In this document: positions 33,858 to 41,564 of the stretch, one piece after another
Position numbering within the stretch: the first letter of the stretch is position 1
Layout: each line of letters begins with the position of its first letter
Source of the DNA: Actinokineospora alba
Lineage (GTDB): Bacteria; Actinomycetota; Actinomycetes; Mycobacteriales; Pseudonocardiaceae
Assembly: GCF_004362515.1 (NCBI RefSeq)
Contig: NZ_SNXU01000001.1
Span: 1,798,001-1,862,000 of the forward strand
Length of the DNA: 64,000 nucleotides
Direction: 5' to 3'
Made by a program: the position numbers and the translations under genes
The notes under the pieces: model-generated
Seen by the model: the letters and a program-made list of their open reading frames with translations, nothing else
Database searches by the model: none
What the model was told of the DNA's origin: nothing

Positions 33858-35024
33858 GTGCGTCGTGAGCGCTCACAGCCACGCCCGGACTGGCGGCAGA
33901 AGATCGAGTCGCAGGGGCTGGTGTTCGGCACGCCCGCGCGCAACGGCGTCGGCGGCGCCCGGCCTTACTGGGACGAGTCCGTGCACTACGTGTTCGGGCT
34001 CGACGACGTCCTGTCGATCGAAGCCGACGTCGAGCTGCTGCACTCCATGTGCCAGGACGCCGTCGAGCACGTCGTGCTGACCGAGCGGTACCGCGACTTC
34101 GGCCTGCCCGAGTGGGTGTGGCCGCACATCGCGGAGTCGTGGAAGCGGCACGACCCGCACGTCTACGGCCGGTTCGACCTGCGCTACGACGGCAAGGGCC
34201 CGGCGAAGCTGCTCGAGTACAACGCCGACACCCCGACCTCGCTGCTCGAGGCCGCCGTCGTGCAGTGGTACTGGAAGACCGACGTCTTCCCCGAGGACGA
34301 CCAGTGGAACTCCATCCACGAGAAGCTGGTCGAGCGGTGGGCGGAGATCGCCGACAAGCTCCCGTCGAAGGAAGTGCACTTCACCTGGTCGCAGGCCGAC
34401 CCCAGCGGTGAGGACCACATCACCACGGCCTACCTGCAGGAAACCGCTGCCGAGGCGGGCCTGGACACCATCGGGCTGGCCATCGAGGAGATCGGCTGGG
34501 ACGCCGAGCTGGGTCGGTTCGTCGACCTCGCCGACGTGTCGATGAAGTCGGTGATGAAGCTCTACCCGTGGGAATGGGTCGTCGACGAGGAGTTCGGCAA
34601 GCGTGTCGTCGAGTCGCTGCCCGGCACCCTGTGGGTCGAGCCGCTCTGGAAGATGCTCCTGTCGAACAAGGCGATCCTGGCGGTGCTCTGGGAGATGTAC
34701 CCGGGCCACCCCAACCTGCTCCCGGCGTTCCTCGACGACCCGGGACTGCTGACCGAGTACGTGCGCAAGCCCAAGCTCGGCCGCGAAGGCGCCAACATCC
34801 AGATCGTGGCGCCGGGCTATGAGACCCAGACGACCGGCGTATACGGCCAAGAAGGCTTCGTCTACCAGGCGTTCGACCCGCTGCCCGAGTTCGACGGCTA
34901 CCGTCCCGCGCTCGGCGCGTGGATCGTCGGCGACCACTCGGCCGGGCTCGGCATCCGCGAGACCGCGGGCCTGGTGACCGACGACGGCGCGGCGTTCGTC
35001 CCCCACCGGATTCCGCAGTCATGA
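33858..35024 (+). CDS. glutathionylspermidine synthase-like ATP-grasp protein (YgiC/YjfC type)
   Basis: 388 residues, the expected length for the synthetase-only form without the N-terminal amidase. Family marks: R-F-D-L-R-Y-D-G-K-G-P-A-K-L-L-E-Y-N-A-D-T-P-T-S split across ~105-130, W-K-M-L-L-S-N-K-A-I-L, and G-R-E-G-A-N-I-Q-I near the C terminus for ATP and metal binding. The family ligates an amine to a carboxylate; actinobacteria lack glutathionylspermidine, so the true product is unknown. Centre of a three-gene operon. Confidence 0.88.
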   Translation: MRRERSQPRPDWRQKIESQGLVFGTPARNGVGGARPYWDESVHYVFGLDDVLSIEADVELLHSMCQDAVEHVVLTERYRDFGLPEWVWPHIAESWKRHDPHVYGRFDLRYDGKGPAKLLEYNADTPTSLLEAAVVQWYWKTDVFPEDDQWNSIHEKLVERWAEIADKLPSKEVHFTWSQADPSGEDHITTAYLQETAAEAGLDTIGLAIEEIGWDAELGRFVDLADVSMKSVMKLYPWEWVVDEEFGKRVVESLPGTLWVEPLWKMLLSNKAILAVLWEMYPGHPNLLPAFLDDPGLLTEYVRKPKLGREGANIQIVAPGYETQTTGVYGQEGFVYQAFDPLPEFDGYRPALGAWIVGDHSAGLGIRETAGLVTDDGAAFVPHRIPQS

Positions 35025-35061
35025 TTTCCGACAGCAAGACATGCAAGCCCATGGAGGACGT

Positions 35062-35529
35062 GTGACCAGTCAACTCGCCGCAACCACGCTGGCTTTGCCC
35101 GCCGGATTCGGCGCCGACCTCGGCAAAGGCATCGGCGCCATCGCGCTGTACGCCATCGTCGGCCTGGTCCTGATGCTGATCGGCTTCTACGCGATCGACT
35201 GGACCACCCCCGGCAAGCTGTCCGAACTGGTCCGCCTCGGCAGGCCGAACGCGGTCATCGTGACCGCGTCCGGGATGGTCAGCATGGCGCTGATCATCGT
35301 CGTGGCGATCTTCTTCTCGGCCAGCGACCTGACCGCGGGGTTGATCACCTCGGTGGTCTACGGCCTGATCGGCATCGTCGTGCAGGTGCTCGCCGTGCGG
35401 ACCCTGGAGTGGGTCACGAAGCTCGACGTCGGCAACACGATCGAGTCCGAGCGCTTCGCCCCGGCCAGCGTCGTCGTCGCCGCGGTACACATCGCGCTGG
35501 GCCTGATTGTCGCCGTCGCGATTTCCTAA
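35062..35529 (+). CDS. DUF350 membrane protein (YjfL-like)
   Basis: 155 residues with four hydrophobic helices in two similar pairs (~27-50, 72-95, 103-125, 134-153), the DUF350 layout. GTG start with GGAGG just upstream. Together with the preceding two genes it recreates the E. coli yjfM-yjfC-yjfL set, which argues for a joint membrane-linked function. Confidence 0.82.
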   Translation: MTSQLAATTLALPAGFGADLGKGIGAIALYAIVGLVLMLIGFYAIDWTTPGKLSELVRLGRPNAVIVTASGMVSMALIIVVAIFFSASDLTAGLITSVVYGLIGIVVQVLAVRTLEWVTKLDVGNTIESERFAPASVVVAAVHIALGLIVAVAIS

Positions 35530-35579
35530 GCACGTATCCGGTCGTCACGGGGTGTGGGCGCCTACTACGCTCACATCCC

Positions 35580-36842
35580 GTGATTGACCTCAAGGTTCTG
35601 CGCGAAGACCCGGAGACCGTGCGCGCCTCGCAGCGCGCCCGCGGCGAGGACCCCGCCGTCGTCGACAGCCTGCTGGCGGCCGATGAACGCAGGCGGTCCG
35701 CCATCTCCCGCGCCGACAACCTGCGCGCCGAACAGAAGACCTTCGGCAAGCAGGTGGGCAAGGCCCGCGGCGAGGAGCGCGACGCGCTACTGGCCAAGGG
35801 CAAGGAGCTGTCCAACGAGGTCAAGGCCGCCGAGGCCGAACAGGGCGACGCGGAGGCCACCTTCGCCGACCTGCACCGCGCGATCCCGAACCTGGTCCAC
35901 CCGGCCGCACCGGTGGGTGGTGAGGACGACTACACCGTCCTGGAGACCGTCGGCGAGCCCCGCCACTTCGACTTCGAGCCCCTCGACCACCTCGACCTCG
36001 GGATGCGCCTAGGCGCCCTCGACATGGAACGCGGCGCGAAGGTGTCCGGCTCGCGTTTCTACTTCCTGACCGGCATCGGCGCACAGTTGCAGCTGGCCAT
36101 GCTGAACATGGCCGCCGCCCAGGCCACCGCGGCGGGCTTCACCCTGATGATCCCGCCGGTCCTGGTACGCCCGGAGATCATGGCCGGCACCGGCTTCCTC
36201 GGCTCCCACGCCAGCGAGGTCTACCGCCTGCGCGACGAAGACCTGTACCTGGTCGGCACGTCCGAGGTCGCGCTGGCGGGCTACCACGCCGACGAGATCA
36301 TCGACCTGACCAAGGGCCCGAAGCGCTACGCGGGTTGGTCCTCCTGCTTCCGCCGCGAAGCCGGTTCCTATGGCAAGGACACCCGCGGCATCATCCGCGT
36401 CCATCAGTTCGACAAGATCGAGATGTTCTCCTACTGCAGGCCCGAGGAAGCCGAGGCCGAACACCAGCGTCTGCTGGACTGGGAGAAGGAGATGCTGGCC
36501 AAGATCGAGGTGCCGTACCGCATCATCGACACGGCCACCGGCGACCTGGGCAGCAGCGCCCACCGCAAGTTCGACTCGGAGGCCTGGGTCCCCACCCAGC
36601 AGGCGTACCGCGAGTTGACGTCGACCTCGAACTGCACCACGTTCCAGGCCCGCCGGCTGAACGTGCGCTACCGGGACGAGAACGGCAAGCCCCAGACGGC
36701 GGCCACGCTGAACGGAACGCTGGCCACGACCCGCTGGATCGTGGCGATTCTGGAGAACCACCAGCAGGCGGATGGGTCAGTGGTGGTCCCGGAGGCGCTT
36801 CGACCGTTCTTGGGACTTGAGGTCCTCAAGCCGATCAGCTGA
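35580..36842 (+). CDS. serS: seryl-tRNA synthetase
   Basis: 420 residues, class II synthetase. N-terminal coiled-coil arm (~1-105, rich in E/K/A/R), then motif 1 around M-I-P-P-V-L-V-R-P, the T-S-E-V-A-L serine-binding loop, motif 2 F-R-R-E-A-G-S-Y-G-K-D, and motif 3 G-T-L-A-T-T-R near the end. It charges tRNA-Ser and tRNA-Sec. The GTG at 35580 gives I-D-L-K-V-L-R-E-D-P. A TACGCT eight bases before the start suggests a leaderless or almost leaderless mRNA; no T-box is present. Confidence 0.97.
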   Translation: MIDLKVLREDPETVRASQRARGEDPAVVDSLLAADERRRSAISRADNLRAEQKTFGKQVGKARGEERDALLAKGKELSNEVKAAEAEQGDAEATFADLHRAIPNLVHPAAPVGGEDDYTVLETVGEPRHFDFEPLDHLDLGMRLGALDMERGAKVSGSRFYFLTGIGAQLQLAMLNMAAAQATAAGFTLMIPPVLVRPEIMAGTGFLGSHASEVYRLRDEDLYLVGTSEVALAGYHADEIIDLTKGPKRYAGWSSCFRREAGSYGKDTRGIIRVHQFDKIEMFSYCRPEEAEAEHQRLLDWEKEMLAKIEVPYRIIDTATGDLGSSAHRKFDSEAWVPTQQAYRELTSTSNCTTFQARRLNVRYRDENGKPQTAATLNGTLATTRWIVAILENHQQADGSVVVPEALRPFLGLEVLKPIS

Positions 36843-36845
36843 GAA

Positions 36846-36873
36846 GGTGGGCCCGGCCGGCACCGGGCCCACC
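36846..36873 (+). terminator. serS terminator hairpin
   Basis: GGTGGGCCCGG-CCGGCA-CCGGGCCCACC, an 11-bp perfect stem with a 6-nt loop, starts three bases after the serS stop. No T-run follows. Confidence 0.85.
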
Positions 36874-37064
36874 CATCGGTATCGAGATGGCCTAACCCAA
36901 AGATCGCACGCGCGGTCAGTAGCCAACAACGGCCAGCGAAACGCCTACAACGCCGCCCTTCGCGCTCAAACCCAGCCACCCACAGCCCCACTCCAAGTGG
37001 GTTGCCTTTGCGGTCTTTGGCTTTTAATCCCTGCTCTTCCCCCTGCCCCCTCGTCCTGGCCATC

Positions 37065-37157
37065 TTTAACTCTCGATCATCGGTGTCAAGGGTCGGCTTG
37101 CCGATCGCGCAGCGACGGCGCTTGCGCCGCCCTTGACGCCGATGATCGAGAGTTAAA
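37065..37157. repeat. cloverleaf palindromic element, copy 1
   Basis: A 93-nt element with 28-bp terminal arms (37065-37092 and 37130-37157; one G-T wobble) beginning TTTAACTCTCGATCATCGG. The interior divides without leftover bases into three hairpins: TCGGC-TT-GCCGA, TCGC-GCA-GCGA and CGGCG-CTTG-CGCCG. Folded, this is a cloverleaf. No gene is inside it. The 37158-37242 spacer holds nothing recognisable. Confidence 0.9.
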
Positions 37158-37242
37158 CAATTGTGGCCGAGGGGGACTTTCCCTTGGGAGCTACCAAGAA
37201 CTCGGGGTCTTAGCGAAGTGGTGGGCCCCTCTGGCGCGATTG

Positions 37243-37337
37243 TTTAATTCTCGATCATCGCTGTCAAGGGCGGCCGTAGACGGCCGTCGCTGCGCGATCG
37301 GCAAGCCGACCCTTGACAGCGATGATCGAGAATTAAA
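37243..37337. repeat. cloverleaf palindromic element, copy 2 (inverted)
   Basis: A 95-nt copy of the same element in opposite orientation, with perfect 28-bp arms (37243-37270, 37310-37337). The inner hairpins read CGGCCG-TAGA-CGGCCG, TCGC-TGC-GCGA, TCGGC-AA-GCCGA. Differences from copy 1 fall on both sides of stems and preserve pairing. Confidence 0.9.
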
Positions 37338-37377
37338 AGCGGCCAGGACGAGGGGCAAGGGGGAAGTGCAGGGGCGA

Positions 37378-37690
37378 AGAGCCGTCCCCGAAGGTGACCA
37401 CGTTCGGAGCTTAAGGACTAAGAGCTGTCCCTGAAGGTGACCGCGTTCGGAGCTTAAGGACTAAGAGCTGTCCCTGAAGGTGACCGCGTTCGGAGCTTAA
37501 GGACTAAGAGCTGTCCCTGAAGGTGACCACATCCGGAGGTGCCACGACGAGGGCATCCCCGAAGGTGACCACGTTCGGAGGTGCAGGGACAAGGGCACCC
37601 CCGGAGGTGACTATGTCCGGGGTGCAGGGACAAGGGCATCCCCGAAGTGACCATGTCCGGAGGTGTAGGGACGAGGGCATCCCTGGGATA
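37378..37690. repeat. tandem repeat, 41-43 nt period, about seven copies
   Basis: Units start at 37378, 37421, 37464, 37507, 37550, 37592, 37633 and 37674 and share AAGGTGACCACGTTCGGAG-like cores. Copies 2 and 3 are identical over 43 nt, later copies are shorter and more divergent. The array ends about 100 nt before the stop of the wall-anchored protein gene. The rest of 36874-37786 shows no gene; open frames across the array are by-products of the repeat. Confidence 0.9.
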
Positions 37691-37786
37691 GGGAACTGGC
37701 CCTGGAAGTTCGCTCGTCCGGGGGTGGGGAGGGCTGGTCGCTTTGCGTTGTTCGCAGGAACGGCCAGCCCTCTCCAGGTCCCTGGA

Positions 37787-39106
37787 TCAGCCATCGAGGC
37801 TTGCCCGACGGCGGGTGAACCACAACGCGCCTGCGCCAGCCGCGATCAGTGCGACGCCCGTGCCCACCGTGGACAGGGGGTTCGCACCTGTTTCGGCCAA
37901 GGATGCGGTGACGGTGGTCTTGGTCGTGTTCGCCGGGATGGCTGCCGCCGCCGGGGTGGTCGGGCGGGTTTCGGCCTCGATGGCGGCGATGGATGCGGTC
38001 AGGATGTTGTTGGCCAAGTTGGGATCGGCGTAGACACCCTTGTCGACCTCAAGCCGCACGTCAGCTGCCTGAAAAGCGCTCTCGACGCGAACCGTGACGC
38101 CGATGAACTCGATCGCGCCGGGGTGCCTGCGGCCCTCGAAACCGCCCGCGACCGACTGGCCCTGGATGGTCGACGGCATGCCGCCGAAGGTCTCCATCAG
38201 CTTGAGGCCTGCCGGGAGGGTCAGCTTCGCCCGGAGTTGTTCCGCGAGGTTGCCGTCCGGGTAAACGCCGCCGACGATGGTGAATTCGTCGCCGACCTGG
38301 ATGCTTGGGGCGAAGTCCGGGGACTTCATGTCATACGTCGTGCCGCCCCAGATCATCAGTAGTTGTGAGGTGCGCATGTCCATCCGGGCGACGCGGTAGC
38401 CCGCGTCGATGCCGGTGATGGTCTCGCCCGCTTGGACGGTGATCGGGTCGGTGCGGCCGGTGGTGAAGCCGAACTTGGAGTCGCCGCCCTGTTGCGTCCA
38501 GCCTTCGCTGGGGGTGAAATAGGCGCGGTCGTTCGCGCCCAGGACCTGGTGGCCCGCGGCGATGTCGGTGAGGCAGTACTTTCCGTCGACACCGGAGTTC
38601 TGGTAGTTCGAGCCGTCGGACTCCAGGCCGACTGCGCTGTTCGGGATCACCGGTTCGCCCGCCTGGCGCAGGCCGTCCTCATTCGCGTCGCGCCAGACGG
38701 TGCCGCAGATCGTGGCGCCCCGGATGCCGAACAGGGCTGGGGTGGCGGTCGTGGCGGGCGACAAGACGATCTTGAATGACGTCGGCGTGGTGTTGGCGAA
38801 CGTGGGGTCGGAGTGGCTGATCTCGTAGGCACCCAACGGAATGCCGCGGAACCGGTACTTGCCGTCGGCGGCGGTCAGCGCGGTGAATTCGCCGCCCGCG
38901 CCCTTCGCTTTCACCACCGCGCCCGCCCGGCCCGGCTCGCCTTCGTCGACAGCTCCGTCGCTGTCCCGGTCGAACCACACGGTGCCGCCGAACTCGGTGG
39001 TGGGAGCCTGTGCGGCCGCCGTGCCCGTAAGCAGCACGGGGGCGACGGCGGCGGTGATCATGGCGACCGTGGTGGCGCGCAATACGAGCTTGGTGTTCTT
39101 CGACAT
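37787..39106 (-). CDS. wall-anchored SdrD B-like repeat protein
   Basis: 439 residues. Signal peptide (~1-34), then two SdrD-B/carboxypeptidase-regulatory-like beta domains with the Ca2+-loop pattern F-D-R-D-S-D-G-A-V-D-E-G-E-P and W-R-D-A-N-E-D-G-L-R-Q-A-G-E-P, a third Ig-like domain, a Thr/Pro/Ala-rich linker, and a C-terminal L-A-E-T-G motif, hydrophobic helix and R-R-R tail. That ending is a sortase signal of the class E type. No sortase gene is in the window. Probably a surface structural or adhesive protein. Good GGGGAGAA ribosome binding site. Confidence 0.88.
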   Translation of the reverse strand: MSKNTKLVLRATTVAMITAAVAPVLLTGTAAAQAPTTEFGGTVWFDRDSDGAVDEGEPGRAGAVVKAKGAGGEFTALTAADGKYRFRGIPLGAYEISHSDPTFANTTPTSFKIVLSPATTATPALFGIRGATICGTVWRDANEDGLRQAGEPVIPNSAVGLESDGSNYQNSGVDGKYCLTDIAAGHQVLGANDRAYFTPSEGWTQQGGDSKFGFTTGRTDPITVQAGETITGIDAGYRVARMDMRTSQLLMIWGGTTYDMKSPDFAPSIQVGDEFTIVGGVYPDGNLAEQLRAKLTLPAGLKLMETFGGMPSTIQGQSVAGGFEGRRHPGAIEFIGVTVRVESAFQAADVRLEVDKGVYADPNLANNILTASIAAIEAETRPTTPAAAAIPANTTKTTVTASLAETGANPLSTVGTGVALIAAGAGALWFTRRRASLDG

Positions 39107-39218
39107 CGTTTCTCCCCAAATGTTTCCCGCCGCTTGGCGGATCACTAATGAAGGCGTCCGGGGCGGCCGAAGGTTGTTATCCGTTACGCAACGGAGACGT
39201 TTATCCGCTCGCATTCCG

Positions 39219-39275
39219 TAAAAGCGCGCGACTAATAGGCCGTCAGCATTTGACGGCCGTGTTCGAGCGCTTTTA
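39219..39275. other. nested inverted repeats in the gap 39107-39432
   Basis: TAAAAGCGC (39219-39227) pairs with GCGCTTTTA (39267-39275), enclosing GGCCGTCA-GCATT-TGACGGCC (39238-39258). It lies 158 nt past the stop of the methyltransferase gene and upstream of the wall-protein gene, so it may end one transcript or regulate the other. The remainder of this 326-nt gap should hold the wall-protein promoter, but no clear -10/-35 pair was found. Confidence 0.5.
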
Positions 39276-39432
39276 GGTCGAGCTGAATTCCCCAGGTCTG
39301 TGGTGCCTTCGAGCGGTACACGCCCGACCGGGCACGCGGGTTGCCGCTGTTACCAAGCCGAGATCGTCCGGCTTCAGTTCGCAGTACTCGTCGCAGGTGC
39401 CCAGGCGTCGTGCCGCTTAGCGGAGTTGATCG

Positions 39433-40200
39433 CTACGCGTCCTTCGCCTGCTCGCCCGAGGCGTCGCCGAGGACGCCGTCAAGGATCAGGCCGAACGCAC
39501 TGAGGGGGAACAGGAACTGCATGGGTTTGAGGAACAACACGTGTATCGCGGTCACCAGCGGGGCCATGAAACGAGGCAGCCTGCTGTAGAAGAGATGCGG
39601 ATCGTAGTAATACGGCACGATCTTCATATCATTCACTGGCACGCGGCTGGCAAGCGTGGCCAAAGTCCGAAATGAGTAAACCTGGATGTGATCAGGGTGT
39701 GCGTTCTCGCGGCTGAACAGTGTCATCAGCATGTTGATCAGGGATGTCGTATTGGGTGTCGTGGCCACAAGTCGGATGCCCGGATGTAGCGCCGCAATCC
39801 GGCTAAGCCACCCCAGGGTGTCCTGGGTGTGCTCGATGAGCTCGCCGGCAACGATGATGTCGGGCCGGAACTCCTCGAGAATGGCGTCGAGGTTCTCGAC
39901 TGTGCCGTAGCGGATCGTCGTACCGCACGACGTCTCGACGCCCCCGGTGTCTTTCAGCTTGGGTGACGCGTCGACCCCCAGCACTTCCTTGGCCACACCA
40001 GCGATCTCCGCGTGCAGCCACCGCCATGACGCGTGCTGTTCGCGGTCCACCTCGGTCTCGTCGTACGCACCGAGATCCAGGACCCGCTGCCCCCGGCACT
40101 GCTCCACCACGTAGGTGTACCGGTCCACCGGACGCCTTACGGGCAGGCGCGACAACGGGCTCTCTTTGAGGGGTTCGCTCGCCTCGTTGACGTAGATCAT
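39433..40200 (-). CDS. class I SAM-dependent methyltransferase
   Basis: 255 residues. Motif I is V-L-D-L-G-A-Y, with acidic D-A-S near the end of strand 2 and G-E-L-I-E-H after strand 4, the pattern of the Methyltransf_23/UbiG group, often acting on sugars or lipids in surface-polysaccharide loci. The C terminus (~215-245) is hydrophobic (V-L-F-L-K-P-M-Q-F-L-F-P-L) and may touch the membrane. The ATG at 40200 has GAGGAG, spaced somewhat far. Codon use is less GC-biased than in neighbouring serS, suggesting a different history. Confidence 0.82.
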   Translation of the reverse strand: MIYVNEASEPLKESPLSRLPVRRPVDRYTYVVEQCRGQRVLDLGAYDETEVDREQHASWRWLHAEIAGVAKEVLGVDASPKLKDTGGVETSCGTTIRYGTVENLDAILEEFRPDIIVAGELIEHTQDTLGWLSRIAALHPGIRLVATTPNTTSLINMLMTLFSRENAHPDHIQVYSFRTLATLASRVPVNDMKIVPYYYDPHLFYSRLPRFMAPLVTAIHVLFLKPMQFLFPLSAFGLILDGVLGDASGEQAKDA

Positions 40201-40329
40201 GGGTTGGCGCTCCTCGGCTGGAGTCTGGTGTGGGGCGAACACTACAAGTCAACTCATCTGCGGGCCCTGGCGGCCTGAACGGGCCGAGTTCGGGGGTTCC
40301 CTGCCCTCGGTGTCTCGATCTGCCCGCCG

Positions 40330-41523
40330 TCAATCAGTCGAGGCCCACACCTCGTCCGCGACGTGTTTGGCGATCTCCAACGCGCAGGTCGCGGCAGGTG
40401 ACGGGGCGTTGAGGACGTGCACCTGGTTCGGCGCGGTCTCGATCAGGAAGTCCTGGACCAGGGATCCGTCGGGCAGCAGGGCCTGTGCCCGGACGCCGGA
40501 CCCCGAGCGCACGATGTCCGCCTCCCCCACAGCGGGGACGAGCTTGGCCAGGCTCGCGGCGAAGCGCCGCTTGGACAATGACCGGCGAACCTCCTCGAGT
40601 CCGATCGGATAGGCGTACTTCTTCGCCAGTCGCCAGGTCCCTGGGAAGCGGGCGGTCTCGGCCAAGTCGGATGGGGACAAATCTCGCCAGCGGTACCCCT
40701 CGCGGCGCAGGGCGAGGACGGCGTTGGGGCCTGCGTGCACGGTGCCGTCGAGCATGCGGGTCAGATGCACGCCTAGGAACGGCAGTGATGCGTCCGGGAC
40801 GGGGTAGATCAACCCGCGGACCAAGTGCGCCCGGTCGGGCCGTAGTTCGTAGTACTCACCGCGGAATGGGACGATCTTCGCCTGGGGCTCCAGCCCTGCC
40901 ATCCGGGCGATGCGGTCGCAGTGCAGTCCGGCGCAGTTGACCAGTGCGTCCGCCCGCAGCACCTCACTTCCCGTGGCAACCTCCACGCCGCCACGGCGGC
41001 CGGGTCGGATGCCGAGAACCGGGGTGCGCAGCCGAAGGTCGGCTCCGGCGTCGGTGAGCAGCTCGACCAGGGCAAGGCACACCCTGTGGAAGTCGATGAC
41101 GCCCGTGCTTTCCACCCGCAATGCCGCCACGCACGACACTTCAGGCTCGTACTCCCGCGCGTGCGCGGCGGAGATCACCTTGGCCGGAACGCCGTTGGCG
41201 GCGGCTCGTTCGGCCAGCACGGCCAGAGCGGGGAGTTCACTTTGGTCGGTGGCCACCACGAGCTTGCCGCACACATCGACTGGGACCCCGTGTGCGCGGG
41301 CGAATTCGACCATCGATCTGTTACCCGCCACGGACATCCGTGCCTTGAACGAGCCGGGCGCGTAGTACAGCCCGGCGTGCACGACATTTGAGTTGTGTCC
41401 GGTCTGGTGGGCCGCCCAGGTTGCCTCTTTTTCCAGCAGCGTGACGAGGTGGTCGCGCCCTACAAGTTCGCGCGCCGTCGCGAGTCCGAGGATGCCGCCG
41501 CCAACCACCAGTACATGTCGCAC
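40330..41523 (-). CDS. lhgO: L-2-hydroxyglutarate oxidase
   Basis: 397 residues, FAD enzyme of the DAO/LhgO family. Dinucleotide motif V-V-G-G-G-I-L-G-L-A-T-A-R-E-L, the family marker H-Q-T-G-H-N-S-N-V-V-H-A-G-L-Y-Y, and F-R-G-E-Y-Y near the middle are all present. It returns the dead-end metabolite L-2-hydroxyglutarate to 2-oxoglutarate. GTG start preceded by TATGCT at six bases, hence probably leaderless. Divergent from the flippase gene across only 41 bases. Confidence 0.92.
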   Translation of the reverse strand: MRHVLVVGGGILGLATARELVGRDHLVTLLEKEATWAAHQTGHNSNVVHAGLYYAPGSFKARMSVAGNRSMVEFARAHGVPVDVCGKLVVATDQSELPALAVLAERAAANGVPAKVISAAHAREYEPEVSCVAALRVESTGVIDFHRVCLALVELLTDAGADLRLRTPVLGIRPGRRGGVEVATGSEVLRADALVNCAGLHCDRIARMAGLEPQAKIVPFRGEYYELRPDRAHLVRGLIYPVPDASLPFLGVHLTRMLDGTVHAGPNAVLALRREGYRWRDLSPSDLAETARFPGTWRLAKKYAYPIGLEEVRRSLSKRRFAASLAKLVPAVGEADIVRSGSGVRAQALLPDGSLVQDFLIETAPNQVHVLNAPSPAATCALEIAKHVADEVWASTD

Positions 41524-41529
41524 CCGGGC

Positions 41530-41535
41530 AGCATA
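41530..41535 (-). promoter_or_regulatory. -10 element of lhgO
   Basis: TATGCT on the minus strand, six bases before the GTG at 41523. It also occupies the -35 slot of the opposite promoter. Confidence 0.55.
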
Positions 41536-41552
41536 GGTCCGCGCGCGTTCTC

Positions 41553-41558
41553 TACGGT
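41553..41558 (+). promoter_or_regulatory. -10 element of the flippase gene
   Basis: TACGGT on the plus strand, six bases before the GTG at 41565. It sits 17 bases from the lhgO -10, that is, in the lhgO -35 position. Confidence 0.5.
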
Positions 41559-41564
41559 CGAACC

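Noticed and set aside
36874..37060. A tRNA or small RNA gene just after serS
   Set aside because: No T-arm or acceptor-stem pattern could be found; only a weak 6-bp hairpin (CCCACT/AGTGGG) is present.
37454..37823. Small minus-strand frames across the 43-nt tandem repeat
   Set aside because: They only reflect the repeated DNA, lack ribosome binding sites and show no family resemblance.
40201..40329. A small gene between the methyltransferase and lhgO
   Set aside because: The open frames there are short, lack a ribosome binding site and overlap the promoter region expected for the methyltransferase.
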